From NCBI GenBank assembly GCA_951799405.1, contig OX637342.1, positions 19,267,298-19,331,297 on the forward strand: DNA of 64,000 nt, given 5' to 3'. A model generated the notes under the pieces. That model ran no database searches. It was not told where the DNA came from and was given only the letters and a program-made list of their open reading frames with translations. The translations under genes and the position numbers were made by a program. This document shows, piece by piece, positions 52,080-61,827 of this stretch (positions within the stretch are counted from its first letter, which is position 1; each line of letters begins with the position of its first letter). The DNA comes from Agapetus fuscipes (Eukaryota; Arthropoda; Insecta; Trichoptera; Glossosomatidae).

Positions 52080-53710
52080 CCTCCCACCGAAGATGAAGCT
52101 TTCTCCCATGGAAAAGCTGCAACAACTTTCGTAACTGATAAAGGCTGGTAAATTACTGGTGGATCATTTGGATTATTTTCACATGAAATTTGCACCTTTC
52201 TTTTCTTTGACAATTTTTCCAATATCTTGTTACATGTAAAGTATATAAAAATGATTGACAATAATGTATAAAATATAAAATTATGCTGCGAAGAATAACG
52301 CTTATGCTTATTTTCTACTAATCCTATTATTTTCCTATTCTTAACATTTTTTGTTAGTAGTTTCTCTTCAAAATAATCGGTATTATTATTTATTACAATA
52401 GGTATGAACATATTAGATATTAGTTTCAAGTTTTCATTTTCAACAGTTACAATATTTGGATACAATATACCATTAACTCTTACATTGCAATTTTTATAAG
52501 TAATCATTACAACTCCAGTTAAATTCTTCTTTGAAGTTCCACAGTCTGAAGACATATCAATGTAATTTTCAGTTGAGATTAACAAGTGATTGGGTTCGAA
52601 CAGTTCGATGATTTCACCTTCTTCAAATTCCGTCAAATTACACTTTGCACTTTCATTTTGGATCAACTTCGTGATGCACTGCTCTTTAGAATTTTCAGAC
52701 ACAACTTTATTTTCACAATAAAACACTTTTTCCAAATATGCACAGGGTTCATCGTAGAATTGATGTGAGAATTGGTTCATGGAAATATAAGGTTTAGGTG
52801 TAATGATGGTTTTAGTCTGGTTAATTGGAATGGATCTGATATGATATAGTTTACTGGGAATTGGGTTAAAGTTAGGTATTTTAATATTAAATATTATATT
52901 AGTATCATTATAATATGCTTGTAATTGCAAAAGTTCATACACATTTTCAAATGAATATAATGTTACATTTTGTTTATCTAAATGTTCTCTTACTTGGTTC
53001 ATCTCATCAGGATGAATTATATATTTAGAAATTATTCCAAGTTTAGCCAAGGTAATTGATGTGTGAATCTCGTCTAAGTGAGTTTTTAGTATTTCAATAT
53101 TATAACTAAATTGATTAATCATTTGCAAAAATGCTAAAGCTATGCTTACTTTATTAATTCTTAGTGTATTAGATCTTAAGAAATTATCCAAGTATTCTTG
53201 GTAAGAGTTTATATGATTTGTAATTTTATTAAATCTTTCATTCATTTTCTCATTAATTTTAATTTGATCATTTGAAGCATCAACAATGTTATGTTGATTA
53301 AGTTTAAGAATTTCAATTTCTTTGTTGATTTGTTGTGCATCAGCATCGTCCATATTACCGCTGATTGCCTTTATTACACTACCGAGGGCATTTACTAGGC
53401 CTCTCTTATTTCTGGCATAAGGTTTAATCATATTATATTTCATTTCAAGATCTTTAAACTTAGATAATAGTATGTTAGTCGCTATATTAAGGTTATCATT
53501 ATTTTTAATTCTAGAATCATTATTGAATAAATTGATGTTTTTCCTTAGCATCTCTATATTTTCTTCATACAAAGTTAGATTAATTATATGTATTAGATTA
53601 TCGTAACTGGAGATCATCTTACTCTCTCCGATATCCATAACCAGGATTCCTTGATTCCTTTCGTAATCATGAATCTCGATTTCTTGGCCTTGCGCCGTCA
53701 TCGCGCACAA
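52061..53710 (-). CDS. env: Errantivirus env (F-like envelope protein)
   Basis: 549 codons. A basic RNKR site at residues 100-103 is followed by a GLVNALGSVIKAISGN-type segment, the fusion-peptide-like region conserved between errantivirus Env and baculovirus F proteins. Several NxS/T sites, paired cysteines in the C-terminal third, and a hydrophobic anchor at about 470-492 (FYTLLSIIFIYFTC) before a basic cytoplasmic tail fit a type I membrane fusion protein. The N-terminus lacks an obvious signal peptide; in relatives env is read from a spliced RNA that supplies upstream sequence, so the first Met may not be the true start. It overlaps the pol end by 44 bp. The frame is open throughout and ends inside the 3' LTR. 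Confidence 0.88.
   Translation of the reverse strand: MCAMTAQGQEIEIHDYERNQGILVMDIGESKMISSYDNLIHIINLTLYEENIEMLRKNINLFNNDSRIKNNDNLNIATNILLSKFKDLEMKYNMIKPYARNKRGLVNALGSVIKAISGNMDDADAQQINKEIEILKLNQHNIVDASNDQIKINEKMNERFNKITNHINSYQEYLDNFLRSNTLRINKVSIALAFLQMINQFSYNIEILKTHLDEIHTSITLAKLGIISKYIIHPDEMNQVREHLDKQNVTLYSFENVYELLQLQAYYNDTNIIFNIKIPNFNPIPSKLYHIRSIPINQTKTIITPKPYISMNQFSHQFYDEPCAYLEKVFYCENKVVSENSKEQCITKLIQNESAKCNLTEFEEGEIIELFEPNHLLISTENYIDMSSDCGTSKKNLTGVVMITYKNCNVRVNGILYPNIVTVENENLKLISNMFIPIVINNNTDYFEEKLLTKNVKNRKIIGLVENKHKRYSSQHNFIFYTLLSIIFIYFTCNKILEKLSKKRKVQISCENNPNDPPVIYQPLSVTKVVAAFPWEKASSSVGGVTSTP
52080..52088 (-). promoter_or_regulatory. Polypurine tract
   Basis: On the minus strand GGTGGGAGG lies directly against the LTR start, the position where plus-strand DNA synthesis of LTR elements is primed. 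Confidence 0.8.
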
Positions 53711-56069
53711 TCTGAAATTTACGTTTAGGTTTAATTTTAGTTTTATGTATTTTTGCGTTGTTTGTTTTAATTACTCGTTTTAGATTTTTCTTTACTACTC
53801 TCTTTTTGTAGAGGGGGTCATTTTTCTTTCTTCTATTATCTCGTTGGAAGATAATTTCATTTTCCGCAAACTCTTTAGGATCCGGTAAATTTTCGTTTAA
53901 TTTATTTATTATTTTTTCTTTATTTAATTGATTATTCTCGAAAACTCTATCTCTAATCTTTTTAAAATTATTTTTCTTATCTACTAAGTAATCATCTATT
54001 ACTAGGTTTTCATTTTCGACATCCAAAATTCCTTTCTTTTCTAAATGGCCGTTGATAATTTCAAAAGGTGTAAACTTTGTCGATGAATGTATTGAATTAT
54101 TATACGTTATAACACATTGTGCAAGTTTCGTTGATTTACTTTTTGATTGATCGTTATCTACTATTCTATAGATTTCCGTCAATGTTGAGTGAAATCTTTC
54201 TACAGGGGAATTTCCTGTTGAGTTTCTCTGAGCAACAACGTGGTGCTCTATATTATAAAGTTTTAATGTATCCTTGAACAAATTAGACATAAATTCTCTA
54301 GCATTATCGGTAATTATTTTATTCGGGACTCCACGTTCCGCAAAAAAGTTTAACATAGTTTCGATAATATTTATACTAGTACGCGCTTCAATAATTTTTG
54401 CATATGCAAATCTACTAAACTTATCAATTAATGTTAAAATATAAGCATTATCCATGTGATAGATGTCCACATGTAATATATCTAATGGTCCTTTAGGCGA
54501 TTCCGTAATATGGAATTTTTGTTTTATTGGGTTTCTCTCATATTTATTTATTTGACATACGTCACAATTGTTAATTGTTCTCACGATCTTTGATTTAAAG
54601 TTATCGAAGTAAACTTGTCTAGCTAAATGGTTAGTTGTTTCCGTAATTCCTCTATGATTATTACTAATATGATAGTTTCTTATTATTTCATCTTGTTCGT
54701 CCGTATTCTCGATATCTTTTAATAACACCTTACTTTTTATTATATTGTAGGCGTTGAAATACTTTTTATGTACTTCGCCAATAATTTTAAACGTTTCTTC
54801 GTTCTCACAAATAATACACGTCAGTTTGTTTGGGTTGAAGTATTCTTTGAAATAATTTATTATATCTTTTTCTAAATATTCCTTTTGAATAAAAATACGT
54901 CTCCTTTTAGTTTTGAATAGTTTTTTAAAGTTATTCTTGGGTTCTTTTATATTTTCGTCAATAGTTTTTTCATTAAGTTTTCTATAATCAATAACTAGTC
55001 GCCATTTGGTTTTTCCAGAAGCGTCTTTCTTCTTTGGGACTATCCAAATTGGGCTAGACCATGGAGAAATACTGGGTCTAATTATATCTTGTTCTAACAT
55101 TCCAGCTATCTGTTTCCTAACTTCTTCTTTGTGGATTTCGGGGTATCTGTAATTTTTTGTATATATAGGAATATCGTCTTTTAATTTTATGGTATGTTTT
55201 ATTTTATTGGTAAATGTCAATTTCTGGCCTTCTTTGAAAAATATGTCTTCATATTTTTTACATAGAGTAATTATATTTCGTTTTTCTTCTATATTGAGGT
55301 GATCAATTCGAATTAAATTTTCAATGTCTTTATTTTCAATGTTGTCGACTTCGTTAGTAAAATTGTAATTATTAAATTCTAGATAATTATTTTTTAATTG
55401 TTCTACCTTCAAAGGTTGTTCTATGACAAAATCTTGACTTTCATCCGTTTCGTTTATTACTTGAATATTACTAAAATAATCTGTACTATTGTATATGCCA
55501 TTAAGTATTTTAAGTTTTCCTGTGATATAATTTTTGGGTAGAAGGATATCACCATCTTTCACGTCTACAGGTAATTTACACATTTTAGATGATTTGGCTG
55601 GGATTGTAAATCGATTAGACATGTAATTAGGTTTAAAGTGTAATCTCACGGTTGTGTTTGGAGTTGTCATAATATTTCCTTTTAAGTCTATTTTGGCTTC
55701 TAATTGTTGGAGGATATCTAGTCCTATCAAGCCGTCAAAGTAAGCATGAAATTTGAATAAAATAAATTTTAAAGGTTCCGTGTTATCTAACTCTTCTATA
55801 TATTGGTAAGTTATTTGGTTATCTAATGTGTGTTTGTTAAAAACAGTTGTTATCGTAATGGGGGAGATTTTTTCTATTCTTTCTTTTGCGACTATAGCTG
55901 GATCTACAAAAGAAGTACTACTACCTGTGTCAATGAGAAACTTTAATACCGGGTGATTTTTCTTTTTAACATTAATATAAGGTAATTTATTATAATTTAG
56001 GATATGACTATTAAGATCTAAGTATCCGATTGCTTTTTCGAGGCACGACGTGGAAAATTTTCGTCGGCT
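53667..56069 (-). CDS. pol: Errantivirus pol with internal deletion
   Basis: Open frame of about 800 codons in the -1 frame relative to gag; the two overlap at 56018-56069. Protease: LIDTGSS (about 55925-55945). RT N-terminal part: SPWSSPIWIVPKK then WRLVIDYRKLNEKT (about 54960-55080). The expected RT palm with its YxDD box and the whole RNase H do not follow: at about 54950 the frame passes directly to a linker and the integrase zinc finger (H...H...C-x2-C, about 54550-54680). The integrase catalytic D, D, E triad is visible (HVDIY, TDNAREF, PVERFHS). The deletion keeps the frame. Family pol proteins are clearly longer, so about 300 or more codons are missing. Confidence 0.9.
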   Translation of the reverse strand, partial: SRRKFSTSCLEKAIGYLDLNSHILNYNKLPYINVKKKNHPVLKFLIDTGSSTSFVDPAIVAKERIEKISPITITTVFNKHTLDNQITYQYIEELDNTEPLKFILFKFHAYFDGLIGLDILQQLEAKIDLKGNIMTTPNTTVRLHFKPNYMSNRFTIPAKSSKMCKLPVDVKDGDILLPKNYITGKLKILNGIYNSTDYFSNIQVINETDESQDFVIEQPLKVEQLKNNYLEFNNYNFTNEVDNIENKDIENLIRIDHLNIEEKRNIITLCKKYEDIFFKEGQKLTFTNKIKHTIKLKDDIPIYTKNYRYPEIHKEEVRKQIAGMLEQDIIRPSISPWSSPIWIVPKKKDASGKTKWRLVIDYRKLNEKTIDENIKEPKNNFKKLFKTKRRRIFIQKEYLEKDIINYFKEYFNPNKLTCIICENEETFKIIGEVHKKYFNAYNIIKSKVLLKDIENTDEQDEIIRNYHISNNHRGITETTNHLARQVYFDNFKSKIVRTINNCDVCQINKYERNPIKQKFHITESPKGPLDILHVDIYHMDNAYILTLIDKFSRFAYAKIIEARTSINIIETMLNFFAERGVPNKIITDNAREFMSNLFKDTLKLYNIEHHVVAQRNSTGNSPVERFHSTLTEIYRIVDNDQSKSKSTKLAQCVITYNNSIHSSTKFTPFEIINGHLEKKGILDVENENLVIDDYLVDKKNNFKKIRDRVFENNQLNKEKIINKLNENLPDPKEFAENEIIFQRDNRRKKNDPLYKKRVVKKNLKRVIKTNNAKIHKTKIKPKRKFQIVRDDGARPRNRDS

Positions 56070-57115
56070 TCACTATAGTATGGATCTAGCTCGATTTTTC
56101 TATCGGGGGTTATATTTTTATTTTGACTTTCTAAGTTGAATATCCCGTTAGTCGGGTTTCTTTGGAAAACTCTGGAGTTTCCACTGGATGTGTCCATCGG
56201 TTGGTGGACTCGGTTTAAACCACTATCGTTGGATCTGCCTTGGAAATGAGGCGGTCTAGGGCTGAATACATTGAATGGTTTATAATTAGCTTTGAAATTA
56301 TTATTATTATTATATTGGCCATGATTATAATGATTATTGCGAAATTGGTTATTACCACGAAATTGGTTATTAGGTCTAAATTGGTTGTTAGGAAAGTTAT
56401 TATTTTTAAAGTTGTTATGATTGTAGCGAGAATAATTGCCACTTTGAGTATATTTCGGATTGTTTTGGGTAAATTTTACTTGTTCATGCTTCGTCTGCTG
56501 GTTGAAATTACTTCGTAAGTAATATACATTTTGAGCCTCCATGCAAAGGTTGAAAGCTTCAGGTAAAGATTGGGGTTTCATAGACCAAATGGTTGAACCC
56601 AGGGGTTCTTTTAACCCTGCTAGGAATGCGTTTAAGCATAGATCCTTGTAAAAACTTTGTTTAGCTATCTTTGCAATTGTTTCTTCGTTTAATTCAGCAT
56701 TGTTGTTTAATGTTGAGAATATATCAATGATTCTAGAGTAAAATTTTTCCACAGTTTCATTACCTTGTCTTAGTTGGTGTAGGTCGCGAATTAGGGAAAT
56801 CTCGTTACGTTTATCGGCGTAATGAGTGATCAAGTTGGCTTTAATGGTGTTCCAACTTGTTGTGCAACCGTAAAGATTCAAAATATTGTTGGCCTCGCCA
56901 ACAATTTTTGCTCTAAGTGCTCCAAATATTACGTAGCCGTATTGACTGCCGTCAAGTACGGGTAGAATCGAGAGAATTCTATCTACGTGATTGAGAAAAC
57001 TATTTAATTGGCTTGGGGTGCCATCAAAACAAGGGATGCTTTTTACAGCATCTGGGATTCGCAAATTATCGAAGATCGTACTTGGGACCACAACGTTGTT
57101 TTCGTTGGTCGCCAT
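56018..57115 (-). CDS. gag: Errantivirus gag
   Basis: 365 codons, the first frame after the primer site. An N-terminal capsid-like region contains PCFDGTPSQLNSFLNHVDRI and helices through about residue 200. The C-terminal third is an Asn/Phe/Arg-rich low-complexity tail (repeats of NNQFR) instead of CCHC zinc knuckles, as is usual in errantiviruses. It would assemble the particle and bind RNA. Just before its stop (56018-56020) a run of five A on the minus strand (56034-56038) in GAAAAAG is a plausible -1 frameshift site for pol. Confidence 0.9.
   Translation of the reverse strand: MATNENNVVVPSTIFDNLRIPDAVKSIPCFDGTPSQLNSFLNHVDRILSILPVLDGSQYGYVIFGALRAKIVGEANNILNLYGCTTSWNTIKANLITHYADKRNEISLIRDLHQLRQGNETVEKFYSRIIDIFSTLNNNAELNEETIAKIAKQSFYKDLCLNAFLAGLKEPLGSTIWSMKPQSLPEAFNLCMEAQNVYYLRSNFNQQTKHEQVKFTQNNPKYTQSGNYSRYNHNNFKNNNFPNNQFRPNNQFRGNNQFRNNHYNHGQYNNNNNFKANYKPFNVFSPRPPHFQGRSNDSGLNRVHQPMDTSSGNSRVFQRNPTNGIFNLESQNKNITPDRKIELDPYYSEADENFPRRASKKQSDT
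56034..56040 (-). promoter_or_regulatory. Candidate -1 frameshift site, gag to pol
   Basis: The minus-strand heptamer GAAAAAG sits 13 bases before the gag stop and inside the gag/pol overlap. A -1 slip here joins the gag and pol frames. The downstream structure was not evaluated. Confidence 0.45.
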
Positions 57116-57697
57116 TTTTAAAACAATTAAATCAATTTATATTTTCCAAAGGACACACAAGAATTCAAATTTAAGGATACACGTACACAAGTAAATAAAT
57201 GTCAATAAATGTATATAAATGTTAATAAACGTTAATACGTATCAATAAATTTAAGGGAAGAATGTATTTGTTAGGGGTGTAAGGAATTGTCTGTGAGGTA
57301 ACGGGATTGTTGGACAAGTGGAATTCTCAAAAACTCACAGTGCCACGATCGCCGTCGTTGTCAGCATTCCGGTGGTCATGGGCCGGTACTGCTGATCCTC
57401 GTCTCGCTGCTAAGCTGGTCCTGGTGGTGTAGAGAACTGAAGTTCACCCTGGTGGCCTCAGGAGGTCCTCCTTCGATAAGCCGTCGCTGAAGTTCCTGTC
57501 GTCCTGAAGTCCAGCTGCAGGTCACCTTTGCCTTGGTTTCGCCCTCTCGTCCGGTAAGCCGCCGAACGCCAAACAGTTGTCGATAAGTCGTCGATGAGCC
57601 GTCGATATCGTAGTCGTTTTGGGGAGGGGAAATTATTTTTCTAAATTTACTTTAAAATTAACTGGATTTGCAGAAATCCACTAGGATTGGCAATTTT
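57116..57697 (-). other. Errantivirus 5' untranslated leader
   Basis: About 580 bp between primer site and gag start, with no open frame of note. It contains C/T- and GTC-rich stretches (57340-57600). The leader probably includes the env splice donor and packaging signal, neither of which I could pinpoint. Confidence 0.6.
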
Positions 57698-57716
57698 AAT
57701 CCTACCGACTGCGCCA
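57698..57716 (-). other. Primer binding site (tRNA-Ser 3' end)
   Basis: On the plus strand AATCCTACCGACTGCGCCA matches the 3' end of insect tRNA-Ser (one difference from the sequence I recall) including CCA. On the minus strand TGGCGCAGTCGGTAGGATT follows the LTR, sharing one T with it. Serine-tRNA priming is known for the 17.6/297 group of errantiviruses. Confidence 0.85.
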
Positions 57717-58195
57717 ATAACGGTACGCGGCTTGCAGTGTGTGTAAAAAAAATACTTTATTAACTTTACACAGAGACAAATACAGACAAATTAATCTTAC
57801 AAGAAACAAATACAGGTTGGAAGAAATGAAAATGGGGAATGACACCTTTTTGGGGTCGCCAGGTGCTTTTATACCTTCTGTGGCGTGGGCTAAGCGTGGG
57901 TGTAATAACCTCTGGTTTCAAGGACAAGGGTGGGGGTTCACACCAGACTCCTGGTGTCTCTTCAAGATTCTCACGCTGCTGAAGGGATACATTTTATTTG
58001 TGTTTCCCACCAAAAGACGTTTTCTATTATTTACCCAAGTGACATCTTGACACTTGTTTAGATCCTTTTTCCAGCTGAATAAATCCATATCAAAATGTTA
58101 TTTCTTTCTTTATCAAAAATGAATAATATCTTAGGACCGCACACCTGCATGTCACTAAGTTTGATTTATAATATTTCTACGGGGTGGACGTAACT
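57716..58195 (-). repeat. 5' LTR
   Basis: 480 bp, offset from the other LTR by exactly 6116 bases and reading identical by eye, including both ends and the polyadenylation signal (57756-57761). Transcription of the element starts here, on the minus strand. The core promoter was not located. Confidence 0.95.
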
Positions 58196-58252
58196 CACGC
58201 AACCATCGCTGCGCACAGTCGCAAACTATTGCTGTCCAAAAATAATAATAAT

Positions 58253-58456
58253 ATATTTGGATGATTTATTTTGGATGGTTCACTTTGCCAATGTCACCCC
58301 TGTTTCAGGGAAGGTCGGCAAGAGTTGCAGGGCTTATGTTCATTTGAGATTGGGTTTTTTATATTGTAGGTCAACATACGGCATGTGTGAGCGTGAAATT
58401 ATGCGTGTCTGCTTGTGGGAATGCATTTAATATAAATCTCAAATGATACTACTACG
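58253..58456 (+). repeat. A2 subtype lacking 5' 40 bp, with a C-tail scrap
   Basis: TTTGGATGATTTATTTT (58253-58270) is a C-family tail scrap. GGATGGTTCACTTTGCCAAT then continues as A2 with AACATACGGCATGTGTGAGC, ending ATCTCAAATGATACT. The TTGCAACTTAG end is missing. Confidence 0.8.
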
Positions 58457-58459
58457 CTG

Positions 58460-58785
58460 AATTCTTTCATCAACCGAAGCTGTAACATATATAATAGGCA
58501 TTTTTCTGAATTCGATCTATTTAATGATAAAGTTTCATTGCTTAAAACCTTTGACTATACCTACTTGTTAACTGAACTTTGAATTTGTATTTTTTTTCAC
58601 ATGTATATTGTGTGTAGATATGTTTGTGTATCATCTCTACTTTTATTTTCTTTATAATCTATAATTGGAAAATTTACTGGTCTTCTCAACTGTCAATCTA
58701 ACCTTGTAATTTTTCTGTAACTGTTTTTTTCCATAATAAAAAAAAAATAAAAAAAAACATATCTTAGCAGCTTTGATTTAGATTT
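58460..58785. other. Unassigned AT-rich sequence
   Basis: No recognised feature. An A-rich run at 58738-58760 (AAAAAAAAATAAAAAAAAAC) could be a retroposon tail. Confidence 0.4.
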
Positions 58786-58789
58786 GGTG

Positions 58790-59042
58790 AGCGGAATTTT
58801 TTTGTGTCTCACACCTCGTCGTCGCTGTAGAAAGCATCAATTCTCAAGCAAGACCCAGTTGCTGTAAGGCTGGATGGACCTTTAGTGACCGGTCTTTGCT
58901 AAAGGTATATAAATTTTTACCCCAGCAAAGAGCGCATTTGAAAATATAAATGGTATATTTTTTGTGTTCCGCCGGGATTCGAACCCACAGCCTTCCATTT
59001 ACGAGCCAGGAGTGTCAACCACTAGACCACTGACCGGCAATG
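58790..59042 (-). repeat. C-family SINE, near full-length
   Basis: It shows the head well on the minus strand: CAGTGGTCTAGTGGTTGACA (A box) and GTGGGTTCGAATCCCGGCGG (B box). Body AAGGTCCATCCAGCCTTACA, tail-side TGTGAGACACAAAAAAATTC. The last 20 bp of the tail are altered. Confidence 0.88.
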
Positions 59043-59244
59043 TCGACAGATAACTCTTCTTTTCAATTGATCATTCCATCCTCTCGCAAACTGGTCTGAC
59101 ACACCATTTCAGGCTAACGCATTCTGCCCGATGTGTCTACGGATTACCAGGAAAACTGTCTGAAAGCTTCATACATCTCCCTACACTACTGACTTCCGAC
59201 CCTGTGACGGATAGACGAAAAGCTTAGACTAACCGGGCAGAGCG

Positions 59245-59785
59245 TGTAAAGGTGTCTTCTTCTTTTTGTGCCACTTCTATCGAAGATCGGTGATCATCAT
59301 GGCTATTTTGACTTTAGATGCTGCGGCTCGAAACAAGGACTTGGTGCTTCTGCCGAACCACTGTCGCAGGTTTTTCAGCCACGATGTCCTTCGGCGTCCC
59401 TGAGATCTTCTCTCCTCAATCTTACCCTGTATGATAAGATGAAGGAGACGGTACTTCTCATTTCTCTAAATGTGACCGAAGTACATAAGCTTTCTCTGTT
59501 TAATGGTTGGCAGAAGCTCCTTTGTAGTGCGCATTCGTTGGAGGACTTCTTCATCGGTGACTCGATCACGCCAAGAGATCCGAAGCATTTTTCGGTATAG
59601 ACACATCTCGAGCGCTTCAATTCGTCTCTCCAGTGCCTTCGTGAGTGTCCATCCCTCCATACCATATAAAGCGATTGGGAAGACATAGCATCTCACTATG
59701 CGCTTCCGGAGTTCAAGGCTCAAAAGCAGAAGCTTGTGTGCATGCAATGACATCTTTTGAACCAGGGTCGAAGTGTGGAGTAAAC
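59245..59785 (-). pseudogene. LINE RT C-terminal fragment (MLRISWRDRV type)
   Basis: Minus frame 59466-59753 encodes VRCYVFPIALYGMEGWTLTK, RRIEALEMCLYRKMLRISWR and DRVTDEEVLQRMRTTKELLP: the YGxExWTL and MLRISWxDRVTxEEVL motifs that end the RT of many arthropod endonuclease-RT LINEs. Palm and endonuclease are absent. The 3' UTR (59250-59460) is shared with the copy at 45.2-45.7 kb. 59757-59780 (TTTTGAACCAGGGTCGAAGT) resembles a D-family SINE scrap. Confidence 0.85.
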
Positions 59786-59789
59786 GTTA

Positions 59790-60235
59790 TTTTTGTTGGT
59801 TAAACGTGGAAATTGTTTTTTTAAACCATGACATATTGTCTTTAGGGTTTAGTGCATGACATTATTGTAACTCGTAGTTATTAAACAAAAAGAAAACAAT
59901 TTCAAGCCTATAAAAAATATCACATTTCCATTATTGCCATCAACACAATCTTGTTATATGGTAATTTAAAGTTTTAAGTCTGTTGCTCAGTATTCGCTAG
60001 TTTATGTTAAATGGATGGATATCTATTACTCAAGACAATCAATTTGTAATAATCTATCGTCGATTTTACATGAAACGTTAAAGACTACACAACGCGTATC
60101 GTAATTTCTAAACGAGCAAAGCATCAATAAAAACTAATGGCCAATCTTCAAATTAATGAATATATTACATTAGCCAAGGTGAGTGGCTCAAATATTTGCG
60201 CTACGCTTAATATTCCTCACACAATGGCGCAGACA
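59790..60235. other. Unassigned AT-rich sequence
   Basis: No feature recognised. Confidence 0.35.
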
Positions 60236-60239
60236 AGAC

Positions 60240-61000
60240 GAACATGTCGCTTTACGCAGAGATCCACAGAACGGCGCGGCGGCTCGCGAGGAGTGACCTA
60301 CCTACGTGCCAGATGAAGCATTTACCTTCTACAGATTATCGCTTATGCTCGTCATTCTCGAACACAAAGAGGATTCCAAACAACTATCTCCCAATCTTCG
60401 ACAACGTCTCCCTTCCTAACCATGAACACTTAAATCTTCTCGGTGTTTCTCTTTCATCAGAGTTAAAATACCAGGATGCTATTAAGTCTTGCACAACTTC
60501 CGTTTTCTGGCGACTCGGCATACTATACAGAGCCCGTAGGTTTTTTACTTCAGCCTAGTTATTGACTCTGTACAAATCCCAAATCCGCCCCATTATCGAG
60601 TATGGCGGCCATCTCTGGTCTGGTATGTCCAAGAAGTTGAGTGACCACCTTGATTCTATGCAAAGAAGGGCAGGGAGGTTGATCAATGATCCTTCTCTGA
60701 TATCCAATCTGCAGCCGCTCCGGCACAGAAGAAAAGTTGGAATGCTCTGTCTTTTTTATCGATATTACCACGGAGCTGGTTCTTATGAGCTCCATTCATT
60801 AATCCGTCCCCTTCGCATTTCAGAAAGGGAAACTCGTAGTACGACTCTCATTCATCCCTTTGCAGGCGATCTCAAAACAATGAGAGCTTGGCGTTTCCAT
60901 GACTCGCATTACTTTGAAGATTTGTACAATAAACACAAAAGACAAATGCAGAAATGTCAAGCAAGACTTCCCATTGTGGGCGAGCTTGAGGCGTAGAGGT
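60240..61000 (+). pseudogene. LINE RT C-terminal fragment, third type
   Basis: Two adjacent plus frames joined across a stop at 60556-60558: HLNLLGVSLSSELKYQDAIK (60244-60558) and YKSQIRPIIEYGGHLWSGMS, LDSMQRRAGRLINDPSLISN, RRKVGMLCLFYRYYHGAGSY (60562-60996). The order LLGV, QIRPIIEYG, RRKVGMLCLFYRYYHG is the C-terminal region of a jockey/I-superfamily RT, clearly different from the other LINE types here. Upstream palm motifs are absent. One nonsense codon and truncation make it a pseudogene. Confidence 0.8.
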
Positions 61001-61004
61001 GTGT

Positions 61005-61470
61005 AGTGAGTTAGTTATACACTTATAGCAACACAGGTGTGACGTGTACCGAGTACGTCAATGGCCGATGGCGATGCGTCTATTCTGCTCATTACAATAA
61101 ACAAATAATAAATCTCGCCATTGTGTGCGAGGGTTTTGCATTCATTGAAGACGTTTTAGGAAAACAAGATCTCCTCGTGGCGTGTGAGTTTGAGGTGTAG
61201 ACTGTAGAGTAAGACGAAAACAATCTTCTCATTTGGTAAAATGTCCAGAATAACAAGTTTTCTGTTAGATGTTCAGAACCATTTAAGGTTTTGATTGAAA
61301 CAATACTGACATCAGTGTGAGTATTCGTGAAGATAACGTTTTACTGAATCGTTTAGTATTCCCATAAAAAATGACTGCACTTTATTTTGGAAAAATAAAT
61401 CGTAGGGCTTAAAATTAGCTTTTTATGTACCTAGTTGTATGTTTCTACGCAGGATAAATAAAACGCAACA
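61005..61470. other. Unassigned sequence
   Basis: The first 100 bp may be 3' UTR of the LINE. Otherwise no feature was recognised. Confidence 0.35.
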
Positions 61471-61475
61471 CATAT

Positions 61476-61722
61476 CGCACGTTTAATAATAAAGAGAAAT
61501 AACTCGAAAATTGGGAAAATCGAGATTTTGTAATAAAACGCAAGAACAATGCGAGAAGAATGCGTAGAATGCGACAGCCGTTCAATTTGGACGAATATGA
61601 CCGAGATAAAACATTGGCCGCCTTTTTCATCCCATACAAGTTGTACTGGGTGTCTGAACTTCAAACGCGTTTTCCCAACATTCATGTTTTTTGAGTTATT
61701 GCTCTTTATTATTAAACGTGCG
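61476..61722. mobile_element. 247-bp MITE, copy 2 (ATAT target duplication)
   Basis: Same ends (CGCACGTTTAATAATAAAGA / TTATTATTAAACGTGCG) and the same length as 30228-30474, differing at a handful of internal positions (for example ACATTGGCC vs ACATCGGCC). The flanks are ATAT on both sides. A B-family SINE fragment adjoins its right end. Confidence 0.92.
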
Positions 61723-61729
61723 ATATGTA

Positions 61730-61826
61730 ACTTTCAGTCACATTCTTCCCTAATGGGTCTCATGTGGCGATCGGAACCTATTTATTTATACAGGTAAGGA
61801 GGTCGGCCTTATCCCAACCACTTCTA
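61730..61826 (-). repeat. B-family SINE 3' half
   Basis: GTAACTTTCAGTCACATTCT, GGGTCTCATGTGGCGATCGG and AGGTCGGCCTTATCCCAACC, cut at ACCACTTC by the next B copy. Confidence 0.8.
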
Positions 61827-61827
61827 A

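Larger units (their letters stand above)
51596..58199 (-). mobile_element. Errantivirus (gypsy-type endogenous retrovirus), pol-deleted
   Basis: LTR-to-LTR element of about 6.6 kb flanked by CACG at 51596-51599 and 58196-58199. A 4-bp YRYR target is typical of errantiviruses. The order on the minus strand is LTR, tRNA primer site, gag, pol, env, polypurine tract, LTR. The two 480-bp LTRs look identical, which implies a very recent insertion. The pol frame lacks the RT palm and RNase H, so this copy cannot copy itself. It retains protease, integrase and env-like frames. Related elements move as insect retroviruses or through germline expression. This copy would need a helper. Confidence 0.93.

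Noticed and set aside
56215..56518. Isoleucine-rich ORFs on both strands
   Set aside because: They are shadow frames of the Asn-rich gag tail.
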